Shown here piece by piece: positions 7,520-19,131 of a DNA stretch of 24,940 bases. The position numbers and the translations under genes were made by a program. Each line of letters opens with the position of its first letter. The stretch's first letter is position 1. The stretch spans positions 1-24,940 of the forward strand of contig JAWWBN010000031.1 of NCBI GenBank assembly GCA_033720955.1. The letters run 5' to 3'. Source of the stretch: JAWWBN01 sp033720955. GTDB lineage: Bacteria; Acidobacteriota; Thermoanaerobaculia; Multivoradales; JAHEKO01. The notes beneath the pieces are model-generated. The model had not been told where the DNA came from. It did not search any database and saw only the letters and a list, made by a program, of their open reading frames with translations.

Positions 7520-7552
7520 GGCTCGACGTCTCCTTTCCGGGTGCCGAGGATA

Positions 7553-7564
7553 GCGGAGCTCCGC
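7553..7564. promoter_or_regulatory. 12-bp palindrome in divergent intergenic region
   Basis: GCGGAGCTCCGC is a perfect 12-bp palindrome in the 59-bp gap between two divergent genes (hydroxyacyl-CoA dehydrogenase and DUF6503-like protein), placed where a regulator could affect both. Perfect 12-mers of this sort recur by chance in DNA this GC-rich, so the call is tentative. Confidence 0.25.
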
Positions 7565-7578
7565 GGTAATCTCGCCTC

Positions 7579-8412
7579 ATGACGCCACCGAGCACCCCGC
7601 AGAGCCCGACCGCCCCGAGCCGCCCGACGAGCGCCTCCGGCCGCCGGTGGTGGCGCCCAGGCCCGCTGGCGATCGCCCTCGCGGTCCTGGGGCTCGGAGC
7701 GGCCGAGCCGGCCCGCTCCGCCACCGGCGGCGGCAAGGGCCGCGAGACCGTGGAGCGCTCCATCGCCTATCACGACCCCGGCGGGATCTGGGGCACCCGG
7801 CCGCTGGAGCTGGCCATCGACGAGAGCCGTCCGGACGGAACCGAGCGCCGGACCCGGGTGACCTTCGATCCGCAAGCCGGCCGCTTCACCTGGACGAGCG
7901 AGCGCGACGGCTACGAGGTGGCCGGCCGCGTCGGACCCGGGGGCTCCTGCCAGCTCACCCTCGACGGCGGCCCGGTGCCGCCGGGGAGGGCCGAGGAGCT
8001 GGGCCTGAACTGCGAGAGCCTTCTGCGCCGGCGCGACTACTACGCCTTTCTGTGGGGTCTGCCCATGAAGCTGCGGGACCGGGGCACCCGGATCGGCAAG
8101 CGGGTCGAGACGACCCTCTTCGACGGCCGCCAGGTCCAGGCCGTGCGGGTCACCTACGACCGGGCGGTGGGATCGGACACCTGGTTCTTCTACTTCGACC
8201 CCGACACCGCCGCGCTGGTGGGCTACCGCTTCCACCACGACGAGGGCCGGAACGACGGCGAGTACATCATCCTGGAGGGGGAGCTCGAGATCGACGGCCT
8301 GCGGCTGCCGCGCAAGCGGTCGTGGTACCGCAACCGGGACGGCGGCTACCTGGGAACCGACACCCTGGTCGCGCCGGAGGGCGGAGACGCGGCGTCGGAC
8401 GGCCGAATGTAG
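7579..8412 (+). CDS. Exported DUF6503-like protein
   Basis: This is a 277-residue protein with a Ser/Pro/Arg-rich start, a hydrophobic segment at about residues 29-46 (LAIALAVLGLGAAEPARS) that probably acts as a signal peptide, and a soluble domain to the end. The domain has the run AYHDPGGIWG, then RRDYYAFLWGLPMKLRD, then VRVTYDRAVGSDTWFFYFDP. This series matches my memory of DUF6503 proteins, mostly known from Bacteroidota; no biochemical function is known. The fold is probably a LolA/LppX-like curved sheet, but that is inference. No clear Shine-Dalgarno precedes the ATG. TAATCT at 7567-7572 sits 6 nt before it, as in leaderless transcripts. The aspS start lies 49 bp downstream. Confidence 0.7.
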   Translation: MTPPSTPQSPTAPSRPTSASGRRWWRPGPLAIALAVLGLGAAEPARSATGGGKGRETVERSIAYHDPGGIWGTRPLELAIDESRPDGTERRTRVTFDPQAGRFTWTSERDGYEVAGRVGPGGSCQLTLDGGPVPPGRAEELGLNCESLLRRRDYYAFLWGLPMKLRDRGTRIGKRVETTLFDGRQVQAVRVTYDRAVGSDTWFFYFDPDTAALVGYRFHHDEGRNDGEYIILEGELEIDGLRLPRKRSWYRNRDGGYLGTDTLVAPEGGDAASDGRM

Positions 8413-8461
8413 AATCCCCGCTTCGCGTCCCGACGGCGCGGCACGAGGAGCAAGCACGGAG

Positions 8462-10330
<1,869 letters not shown>

Positions 10331-10345
10331 CGGCCGGGAGCCGAC

Positions 10346-12796
10346 ATGGGCGACGGCAGGGCCGAGGTCGGCGGCGTCCTCGCGGGGCTCGCCCGCCGGC
10401 TGCGCGACGCGCGGGCGAGCCAGACGAGGCAGAACGAGCTGCTCGCGACGCGCGAGGCCTTCGCCGAGCTGGTGGAGCTGGCGCGGATCGACCGGCCCGG
10501 CGACGAAGAGGAGTGGTGGCGGGGCGAGGGTCGGTACCTGTGGCAGAGGCTCGGCGCCCAGATCCAGGGGCAGATCGCCCACCTGATCGTGTGGCGGGAG
10601 GAGCTGGAGGAGATCGAGCCGCTCCACCGGCTCCCGATCCCCGCCCAGAGCGCCGGCCGGGGACTGCGGACGCCGCCCACCGGGGCGCGCTTCGCCGGCC
10701 GGGCGTTGACCTCCATCTTCCCCGTCTCGGACCCGGAGGGCTGGCTGGTGGTGCGCAAGGCCGGGAGCTCTCGGATCGGCCGCCGCGACGGGGAGGGCGG
10801 TGACGGGGCCGGAGCCGCACGGCCGGCGGCGCCTTCGCCGGCGGAGCGCTTCGAGACCGATCTCGCCGGCGGCGCCTCGCCGGCCGACGCCCTCGCCGCC
10901 TACCTGCCGGCGCTGGCGGCCGCCAACGGAGTGCTGCCGGCTCCCACCCGGGATGCCGAGGCCCAGCGCCGGTTGCGGGAGCTCGAGCGACGCCAGATCG
11001 CCGCCGCCCTGGCCGGCGATGGGCGTCTGGTCGCCGCGGGTGGGCTGGACGCCCTGGTGGAGCTACTGCGCGTGCGCGACGCGCGCGAGACCGCCGATCT
11101 GGACCGTCTTCAGCCGCTCGCCTCCCTGTGGGCGGCCGCAGTGCGCGCCTCGGACGGGCACGAGCGAGCCCTCGAGGGCACCCGCCCCGAGCTCTCGGCC
11201 GCCGACGTGGGGAGCCTGGGGATCGAGCTCGACGAGGGGGAGCGGCGCTCCCTTCTCGACCGTCTCCGCGGCCTGCCCCCCAACTCCTTCCTGAGCTTCT
11301 TCCCGGCGGACGAGATCCTCGCCCGCTACGAGCCGGGGGGCCCCCTCGACGGATGGCTGTGCGGGGTCAAGGACCTGTTCACCCTGGGCCGCACCACCGC
11401 GGCCTCGGCCATCCTGGAGCGCTTCGACGCCGTGACCGAGGCGACCGCCGTCACCCGCCTGCGGCGCGCCGGCTGTCTCTTCCCCGGCAAGACCAGCCTC
11501 GACGAGTTCGCCCTCGGCTCCTCGAACGAGACCGCCGCCTTCAAGCCCACCCCGGGCTGCCCCGCCGACCGGCTGCGGGTGGCCGGGGGCTCCTCCGGCG
11601 GATCGGCCGCGGCGGTGGCCGCCGGCCTGGTGCGCTTCGCCCTGGGGACCGACACCGCGGGCTCCATCCGCGTTCCCGGCGCCTACTGCGGGGTGGTGGG
11701 CTGGAAGCCCAGCTACGGCCTGGTCTCCCGCTACGGCGTGCTGCCCCTGTCGATGGGGCTCGACGTGATCGGACTCCTGACCCGCACCGTAGCGGACTGC
11801 GTGGCGGCCGCTTCGGTGATCGCCGGCGAGGACCCGCGCGACGAGACCACCCGCGGCGTGGAGCCGGTGGACTTCGGGGCGCGGACCGCCCGGCTCACCG
11901 GGCGCCCCTGGCGGGTCGGGGTGCCGGTGGAGTACTTCCTCAACGTGGAGGGCGCCATGCGGCCGCTCTACCGGGAGCTGGTGGGCGGCCGCGACCTCCT
12001 GGCCCTCCGCGAGCTGGCGCGGGAGGTGGGCGAGCGCGCCCGGGGGGAGGCGGCGTCCGACCCGGCGGCGGCCGACGTCCTCGCCCGTCTCGGGAGCCTC
12101 GACAAGTTCAGCGCGCTCTCCTCCTACTGGGAGCACTTCGACCGCCTCCTCGACCGCATCGAGAAGCTGGGCTGGTCGTGGGAGCTGGTGTCGCTGCCCC
12201 ACACCTGGCTCTCCATCCCGACCTACTTCGCCCTCTCGCGGGCCGAGCTGGCGTCGAGCCTGCACCGCTACGACGGCGTCACCTTCGGCGAGCGCGAGAC
12301 CGGGGTCCCGGCCACGGGGCTGCAGAGCGCCACCCGCTCGGCCCGGTTCGGCTTCCAGCCGAAGATCCGCATCCTCCTCGGCATCCACGCCCTGCGTCAG
12401 CAGCTCGCCCTCGGGCGCGGCGAGGTGGACGAGGACTTCCTCGACCTCGCCAAGCGGGCCCGGCGCGCCATCCACGACGACTTCGCGCGGGTCTTCGAGC
12501 GGGTGGACCTGCTGCTCACCCCCACCACAACCGTGCTGGCGCCGCCCTACGGGGGCATCGCGGACCCGGTGGCGCAGCAGCGGATCGACGAGCTCACCGT
12601 CCCCGCCGATCTCGCCGGCGTCGCGGCGATCTCCCTCCCCTCCGGCGTCCTGCGCGAGGACCCCACGCCGCGGGAGCCGGAGCCCCCCGCCCTGCCCTGC
12701 GCGGTGCAGCTCATCGCCGACCGCTTCCACGACGCGGAGCTCTTCGCCGCCGCCCTCGACCTGGAGCGCCTGCTGCGCGAGGAGCCGGACGGGTGA
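10346..12796 (+). CDS. GatA paralogue (Asp/Glu-tRNA amidotransferase subunit A-like) with long N-terminal extension
   Basis: This is an 816-residue protein; ordinary GatA is about 480. Residues about 305-810 are the amidase. The Ser-cisSer-Lys triad is intact as K342 (GVKDLF), S416 (GGSSGGS) and S440 (DTAGSIR), spaced as in GatA. KIRILLG and IDELTVPADLAGV keep the Arg and Asp that bind glutamine in GatA, so it is a GatA, not a generic amidase. About 60 extra residues sit before SLPHTW. Within the N-terminal 305 residues, 40-140 (ELARI ... LEEIEPLHRLPIP ... VVRKAG) faintly resemble GatC; 150-305 are Ala/Arg/Glu-rich helix of unknown fold. GGGAG precedes the ATG, 15 bp after aspS. The stop overlaps the gatB2 start (GTGA). 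It probably releases ammonia from glutamine for the neighbouring GatB2. Confidence 0.85.
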   Translation: MGDGRAEVGGVLAGLARRLRDARASQTRQNELLATREAFAELVELARIDRPGDEEEWWRGEGRYLWQRLGAQIQGQIAHLIVWREELEEIEPLHRLPIPAQSAGRGLRTPPTGARFAGRALTSIFPVSDPEGWLVVRKAGSSRIGRRDGEGGDGAGAARPAAPSPAERFETDLAGGASPADALAAYLPALAAANGVLPAPTRDAEAQRRLRELERRQIAAALAGDGRLVAAGGLDALVELLRVRDARETADLDRLQPLASLWAAAVRASDGHERALEGTRPELSAADVGSLGIELDEGERRSLLDRLRGLPPNSFLSFFPADEILARYEPGGPLDGWLCGVKDLFTLGRTTAASAILERFDAVTEATAVTRLRRAGCLFPGKTSLDEFALGSSNETAAFKPTPGCPADRLRVAGGSSGGSAAAVAAGLVRFALGTDTAGSIRVPGAYCGVVGWKPSYGLVSRYGVLPLSMGLDVIGLLTRTVADCVAAASVIAGEDPRDETTRGVEPVDFGARTARLTGRPWRVGVPVEYFLNVEGAMRPLYRELVGGRDLLALRELAREVGERARGEAASDPAAADVLARLGSLDKFSALSSYWEHFDRLLDRIEKLGWSWELVSLPHTWLSIPTYFALSRAELASSLHRYDGVTFGERETGVPATGLQSATRSARFGFQPKIRILLGIHALRQQLALGRGEVDEDFLDLAKRARRAIHDDFARVFERVDLLLTPTTTVLAPPYGGIADPVAQQRIDELTVPADLAGVAAISLPSGVLREDPTPREPEPPALPCAVQLIADRFHDAELFAAALDLERLLREEPDG

Positions 12797-14427
12797 GCGG
12801 GGAGCGCCGGGTCGAGCTGCTGATGGGGCTGGAGGTGCACGTGCGTCTGGATACCGGGGGCAAGCTCTTCTGCGCCTGCCCGCTCCCCGCCGACACCACC
12901 CGGCTGGGGCCCAACCAGGCGATCTGCGACACCTGCACCGGTCACCCCGGCACCATGCCCCAGATCCAGCCGGAAGGCATCCACCACGGTCTCGCCCTGG
13001 CTCTGGCCCTGGGGGCCGAGCCGGAGGACCTCGCCCGCACCTCGCGCTTCGAGCGCAAGCACTACTTCTACTGGGACCTGCCCAAGAACTACCAGGTGAC
13101 GCAGATCGACGACCCGCTGTGCCCGCCTTTCGCCGTGCGCTGGACGGGCGACGACGGCGAGTCGCGGGAGGTCGCCCTCTCCCGCATCCACCTCGAGGAG
13201 GACGCCGCCCGCAAGCAGGAGGACGAGCGCGAGCTCCGGGTGGACTTCAACCGCTCGGGGGCGGTGCTGGCCGAGATCGTCACCGAGCCCGGCTTTCGCT
13301 CCCCGGAGGCGGCGGCCGACTTCCTCCGCCATCTGCGCGAGGTGGTCCGCTGGCACCAGCTCGGCAGCGGCCAGCTCGAGAGCGGCGACTTCCGCTGCGA
13401 CGTCAACCTCTCCGTGCGCTGGGAGGGCGAGCGCGAGCTCCCCAAGGAGAAGGTCGAGCTCAAGAACCTCGCCCGGCTGGACGGCCTGGTGCGGGTGGCC
13501 GGCTCCGAGCGCGACCGGCTGGCGCGGATCCTCCGGTCGGGGGGTGCCTTCGTCTCCGAGACCCGGGAGTGGGTGGAGGCGGAGCGGGCCACCCGCTCGC
13601 TGCGCCAGAAGGAGTCGGCCGCCGACTACTGGTACTACATCGAGCCCGACCTCCCCGACGTGGCGGTGGGCGAGGCCGAGCTCGCGGCGGCGCACAGGCT
13701 TCTGGACCGTCCCTCGCCGGCCGAGGCGGCGGCCGCCCTCGCCGTCGCCGGCTTCGCCGCCGAGGAGGTCCGGGACACTCTGATGGCCGACCCCGACCTC
13801 GGCTTCATGGCCTGGCACGTCGCCGCCGCGGGGGGATCTCGCGAGAGCTGCCGCGGGCTCCTCAAGCTGCTGCAGCTCGCCGCCCGCGAGCTCGACCTCA
13901 AGCGCCGCAACCCCGACGAGCCGGCCTTCTCTGAAGCCTCCGGCCGCGCCTCGTTCGACCGCTTCTGGTCCCTCTTCCGCCCCAACCTCGAGCTGCTCCG
14001 GACCGGCCTCGATGCGGGCGAGATCACCCCCCAGCAGATCAAGGAGATCGCCCGTCAGACCGAGGAGCGGCTCGACGGACTCCAGCGCCGGCTGGAGGCG
14101 GCGGACCCCGACGACCCGATGGCCGCCGCCGAGGAGGTCGAGGTGGCGGCGCTCACGCGGCGGCTCTGGAGCTCGGTCGGGGAGCTGCTGGATCTCCACG
14201 ACCTGGCGCCCGCCCTGGAGGCCGGCGATCTGCGTCGCCAGGCTCTGGACGCCCTCGAGGAGGTCCTCGCCGAGCACCCCGAGCAGCGGGACCGGTGGCT
14301 GGCCGGGGGGGACCCCAAGATGGCCGGCTTCTTCATGGGTCGGCTGATGGGGCGGCTGCCCAAGGGTACCGACGGCCGGGCCGTCAGGGGTATCCTCGAC
14401 GAGTACGCCGACGCCCACCGCCCGTGA
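12793..14427 (+). CDS. GatB paralogue (Asp/Glu-tRNA amidotransferase subunit B-like), zinc-type
   Basis: This 544-residue protein is about 65 longer than the other GatB here. The N-terminal kinase/amidation domain has LMGLEVHVRL, RKHYFYWDLPKNYQ, RIHLEEDA and EIVTEP. The helical and YqeY-like tail domains follow, ending PKMAGFFMGRLMGRLPKG. C27-x-C29 and C45-x2-C48 form the four-cysteine zinc site found in many GatB proteins but absent from the second GatB in this cluster. Conserved motifs are altered: KNMNSF reads KNLARL (224-229), and DYRYFPDPDLP reads DYWYYIEPDLP (278-288). An acidic stretch (about 400-425) adds length in the tail. The GTG start overlaps the gatA2 stop, and its own TGA overlaps the gatC GTG. 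It should act with GatA2 on a mischarged tRNA; the substrate is unknown. Confidence 0.85.
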   Translation: MSGERRVELLMGLEVHVRLDTGGKLFCACPLPADTTRLGPNQAICDTCTGHPGTMPQIQPEGIHHGLALALALGAEPEDLARTSRFERKHYFYWDLPKNYQVTQIDDPLCPPFAVRWTGDDGESREVALSRIHLEEDAARKQEDERELRVDFNRSGAVLAEIVTEPGFRSPEAAADFLRHLREVVRWHQLGSGQLESGDFRCDVNLSVRWEGERELPKEKVELKNLARLDGLVRVAGSERDRLARILRSGGAFVSETREWVEAERATRSLRQKESAADYWYYIEPDLPDVAVGEAELAAAHRLLDRPSPAEAAAALAVAGFAAEEVRDTLMADPDLGFMAWHVAAAGGSRESCRGLLKLLQLAARELDLKRRNPDEPAFSEASGRASFDRFWSLFRPNLELLRTGLDAGEITPQQIKEIARQTEERLDGLQRRLEAADPDDPMAAAEEVEVAALTRRLWSSVGELLDLHDLAPALEAGDLRRQALDALEEVLAEHPEQRDRWLAGGDPKMAGFFMGRLMGRLPKGTDGRAVRGILDEYADAHRP

Positions 14428-14738
14428 CCCGACCCCGAGACGACACCCCCCACCTGGCTCCGGGGCAGGCCGAGAAGATCGCCCGGCTCGCCCGCCTCGC
14501 CCTCAGCGAGCAGGAGGCGGCCGGCCTGCAGGCCGACCTGGAGCGCATCCTGGCCCACGTCGCCCAGCTCGACGAGGTGGACGTCGCCGGGGTGGAGCCG
14601 CTGGCCCAACCCGTGCCCCTCGATCTGCCGCTGCGAGGGGACGAGCCCCGTCCGGCGGGAGTCCGCGACGAGCTCCTCGAAGCCGCTCCCGACCGGGAGC
14701 GGGGCCACTTCCGGGTGCCGCGGGTCGTGGACGCCTGA
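14424..14738 (+). CDS. gatC: Asp-tRNA(Asn)/Glu-tRNA(Gln) amidotransferase subunit C
   Basis: This is a 104-residue protein with all the GatC marks: KIARLARLALSEQEAAGLQ at the N-terminal helices, DEVDVAGVEPLAQPVPL in the connector, and ending APDRERGHFRVPRVVDA. GatC is a belt that wraps GatA and GatB together and stabilises the complex. The GTG start overlaps the gatB2 stop (GTGA), so its translation is tied to the divergent GatB although its obvious partners, gatA and gatB, come next. It is the only stand-alone GatC in the window, so it either serves both GatAB pairs or only the canonical one. The identification is secure from motifs and context. Confidence 0.94.
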   Translation: MTRPRDDTPHLAPGQAEKIARLARLALSEQEAAGLQADLERILAHVAQLDEVDVAGVEPLAQPVPLDLPLRGDEPRPAGVRDELLEAAPDRERGHFRVPRVVDA

Positions 14739-14767
14739 GGCGGCCGGCGGGCCTGGAGACGACCCCG

Positions 14768-16215
14768 GTGGAGCTGACGAGCCTCGACGTCCGCACGATC
14801 CTCGGTCTCCTGGAGAGCGGCGAGGCCAGCTCGGTCGAGCTGACCCGCGCCTACCTCGCCGCGATCGAGCGGCTCGACCCGCGGCTCAACGCCTTCCTCG
14901 CCGTGACCCCGGAGCGCGCCCTGGAGCGGGCGGCGGCGGCGGACGTCGCTTGGCGCGAGGGGGAGGCGGGCCCGCTCTGCGGCGTTCCCGTCTCGCTGAA
15001 GGACATGCTCCTGACCCGGGGCGTGCCCACCACCGCCGGCAGCCGCATTCTCGCCGGCTGGGCCCCTCCCTACGACGCCACCGCCGTGGCGCGTCTCGAG
15101 GCCGCCGGCGCCGTGGTGCTGGGCAAGACGAACCAGGACGAGTTCGGCATGGGCTCTTCGAGCGAGAACAGCGCCTACGGGCCCGTGCGGCATCCGACCC
15201 TGCCGGGACGGGTGCCCGGGGGCTCGTCGGGCGGCGCCGCCGCCGCGGTGGCGGCCGGGCTCTCGGCCGCCGCCCTGGGCACCGACACCGGCGGCTCGGT
15301 CCGTCAGCCCGCCGCCTTCACCGGTCTGGTGGGAGTGAAACCGACCTACGGACGGGTGAGCCGGCACGGCGTGGTGGCCTACGGCAGCTCCCTCGACCAG
15401 GTGGGTCCGATCGCCCGCACCGCCTGGGACGCGGCTCGCCTGCTGGAGGTGATCGCCGGCCACGATCCCGCCGACTCGACCTGCTGGCCGGCGCCGCCCG
15501 GCGCCTACTGCGCGGCGGTCGAGGCGCCGGAGGGCGCCCGCGGGCTCACCCTGGGCGTGCCCCGGGAGTTCTTCGTCGCGGGGATGGAGCCGGCGGTCGA
15601 GGAGAGCGTGCGGGCGGCCGTCGCCCGTCTGGAGGAGGCCGGGGCCAGGGTGCGCCCCATCCGTCTGCCGCACACCGAGTACGCGGTGGCCGCCTACTAC
15701 CTGATCGCCACCGCCGAGGCGAGCTCCAACCTGGCCCGCTACGACGGCGTCCGCTTCGGTCCCCGAGGCGGCGACGGCGAGACGCTGCTCGAGCTCTACC
15801 AGAGGAGCCGCGCCGAGGGCTTCGGGGCCGAGGTCAAGCGGCGGATCCTCCTGGGCACCTTCGTCCTCTCGGCCGGCTACTACGAGGCGTACTACCTCAA
15901 GGCGCAGAAGGTGCGCTCGTTGATCCGCCGCGACTTCGAGCTCGCCTTCGAGGAGGTGGACGCCATCCTCGCCCCGACGGCCCCCACCACCGCCTTCCGG
16001 ATGGGCGAGAAGACCGGCGACCCGCTCACCATGTACCTGGCCGACATCTTCACCGTCTCCCCCAGCCTGGCCGGGGTGCCGGCGCTCTCGACCCCCTGCG
16101 GCGCCGACGCCGAGGGTGCGCCGGTCGGCCTGCAGATGATCGCGCCCTGGTTCGAGGAGGAGCGGCTGCTGCGGCTCGCCGGGGCGTGGGAGCGGGTGCG
16201 GGACGGGGGCGCGCC

Positions 16216-16219
<4 letters not shown>
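14768..16219 (+). CDS. gatA: Asp-tRNA(Asn)/Glu-tRNA(Gln) amidotransferase subunit A (canonical)
   Basis: This is a 483-residue glutamine amidohydrolase of standard GatA length. It hydrolyses glutamine and passes ammonia through a channel to GatB. The triad is K78 (SLKDML), S153 (GGSSGGA) and S177 (DTGGSVRQPA), one residue offset from Staphylococcus aureus GatA (K79, S154, S178). VKRRILLGTFVLSAGYYEAYY and MYLADIFTVSPSLAGVP are the typical substrate-pocket regions. The GTG at 14768 follows GGAG at about 10 nt, 29 bp after gatC. The last bases overlap gatB (ATGA). It differs from the GatA2 in the same cluster by lacking the N-terminal extension and the internal insert. The function is firm; whether it acts on Asp-tRNA(Asn), Glu-tRNA(Gln) or both depends on the rest of the genome. 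Confidence 0.96.
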
Positions 16220-17648
<1,429 letters not shown>

Positions 17649-17652
<4 letters not shown>

Positions 17653-18956
17653 CGCGAACCCGGCTCCGCCGGATCGCCGGGCGGCGCCAGGGTCATCTCG
17701 GACCGGGCCAGGTCGAACGTCACCGCGTGGCCACGGAGGAAGCCGTGCGAGAGCAGGCCGGCGATCCGGCAGCCGAGACGGTGCTCCAGCGAAGCCGGAA
17801 AGACCCCGGCGAACCCGGGCACGTCGCGGCGGACCACCGGCCCGAGGGCGATCTCCGGCGCCACGACCGGCGTCGCCCGCACCCGGCCGCCGCCGCCCTC
17901 GCCCTCGATCTCCCCGCCGGCTCCGCCGATCCCCGCCTCGGCCAGGGTGGAGTCGGACGCCGCGAAGCCGCCGCCGGCCAGACCGGTGTCGATGAGCATC
18001 AGGCCCGGCCGGGCGCCGCCGATCCGACCCTCGGCCAGGATCAGGTGATCGCCGGCGAGCCACACGGGAACCGTCGCCGAGCCCGGCCGCACGGCGGGCG
18101 CCGCGGCGTCCGGCCGGCGCAGCACCAGGCGGCCCGCCGGGTAGTCGAGGGTGAAGACGAAGCGGGAGAGGAGGGTCGTGCCGAGGATGCCGTGGACCGT
18201 CCGCCCGCCGGCGACGGGCGCGAACCGGGCCGTGGACAGGAGCCGAACCGGCACGTTCTCCACCAGCAGCTCGCCCAGCCCCACGCCCTCCACCGCCCCC
18301 AGCTCCACCTCGGCCCGCTGGTCGCCCGCGAAGGTGCCGGTGCGGGAGCCGAAGCGCCCGGCCCCCACCGACTCGGCGAAGCCCGGGTCGAGGATCAGCT
18401 CTCCGCCGCCCGTGTCGATCAGGAAGAGAGCCGGCTCGGAGCCGTTGACCGACAGCTCGACCAGCGGCAGCGGGTCGGTCCGCACGAACGGGAGGATCGT
18501 CTCCGCGACGTCGCCCCGCACCCGGTAGGGGGGGAGCGGCGAAAGGTGGTCGAGCTGCGCCGCCCGAGCCTCCCGGCCCAGCTCCCGGGCGCGGTCGGCC
18601 GCGGCGGCGAAGTCGCCCCGCCGGTAGGCCAGGGTCAGGAGCAGGTCGAGAGTCTCCTCGCCGGGTGAGCTCTGGTGGGCCCGAGCCAGACGAGGGCCGG
18701 CCTCCGCCAGACGGTGCCGCCACAGAGCCAGCCGCCCCCCCTGCAGCAGCGCCCGCGGGTCGCCGGGCCGCTCCGCGAGAGCGGCCGCATACCCGGCCGC
18801 GGCCTCCTCGAGCCGGCCCTCGGCGAAAGCCGTCTCCGCCCGCTCGAGAGCCGGCGCCGTAGCGGCGGGCGGGGGACCGGGCCGGAGAAGCGAGGCGACC
18901 GCGGTGGCCGCGACGAGCACGGGCGGCGCGCGGCGGAGTGTCGAGCGATGGATCAT
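17649..18956 (-). CDS. TPR protein with two retropepsin-like aspartic protease domains, exported
   Basis: This is a 435-residue protein. An N-terminal hydrophobic segment (about 11-24) looks like a signal peptide or anchor. Residues about 35-130 are TPR-like helices (AFAEGRLEEAAAGYAAAL, then RPGDPRALLQGGRLAL). Two retropepsin-type lobes follow: LIDTGGGELIL (D181) with HGILGTTLLSRFVFTLD, and LIDTGLAGGGF (D323) with AGLLSHGFLRGHAVTFD. Two DTG loops in one chain could form a complete aspartic active site, like a single-chain version of a retropepsin dimer, presumably acting outside the cytoplasm. The role is unknown; similar TPR/protease-like proteins are scattered in Acidobacteriota and Proteobacteria. 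GGGAGGAGG upstream of the ATG supports the start. It lies 175 bp downstream of the TonB-dependent receptor on the same strand. Confidence 0.82.
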
Positions 18957-19131
18957 GGCTTCTCGCCTCCTCCCGCGATGAAGGTCCGGGGCGGTGCGGG
19001 CGCCCCCTCTGCCAGAACGCTCGGCCCGGCCGGCCGGTTCCTACCGGGGTGGCTGGATCCTCGTCTTCCGCCGGCTGGCGACTCCCGCGAGCCGCCCACG
19101 GTTCTTCGGCAGGCGCATCCCGCGGCGACCG
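18957..19131 (-). other. Intergenic gap with ribosome site of the protease gene; no clear promoter or terminator
   Basis: This 175-bp non-coding stretch lies between the receptor stop and the protease-like gene start. The end next to the protease gene holds its purine-rich ribosome site (GGGAGGAGG, about 18966-18974). The middle has GC-rich repeats of CCGG and a short stem CCGGT-TCCT-ACCGG near 19038-19052, without a T-tract. I see no reliable promoter or small gene. Confidence 0.5.

Noticed and set aside
10800..11294. A separate start (GTG at 10800) within GatA2, which would split it into two genes
   Set aside because: The GTG is in a different frame and that frame ends at 11294 without reaching the amidase core; the 816-residue frame is uninterrupted with no internal stop.
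18957..19131. Small gene or structured RNA between the receptor and protease genes
   Set aside because: Only short GC stems and the ribosome site are visible; no convincing start, codon pattern or known RNA motif.
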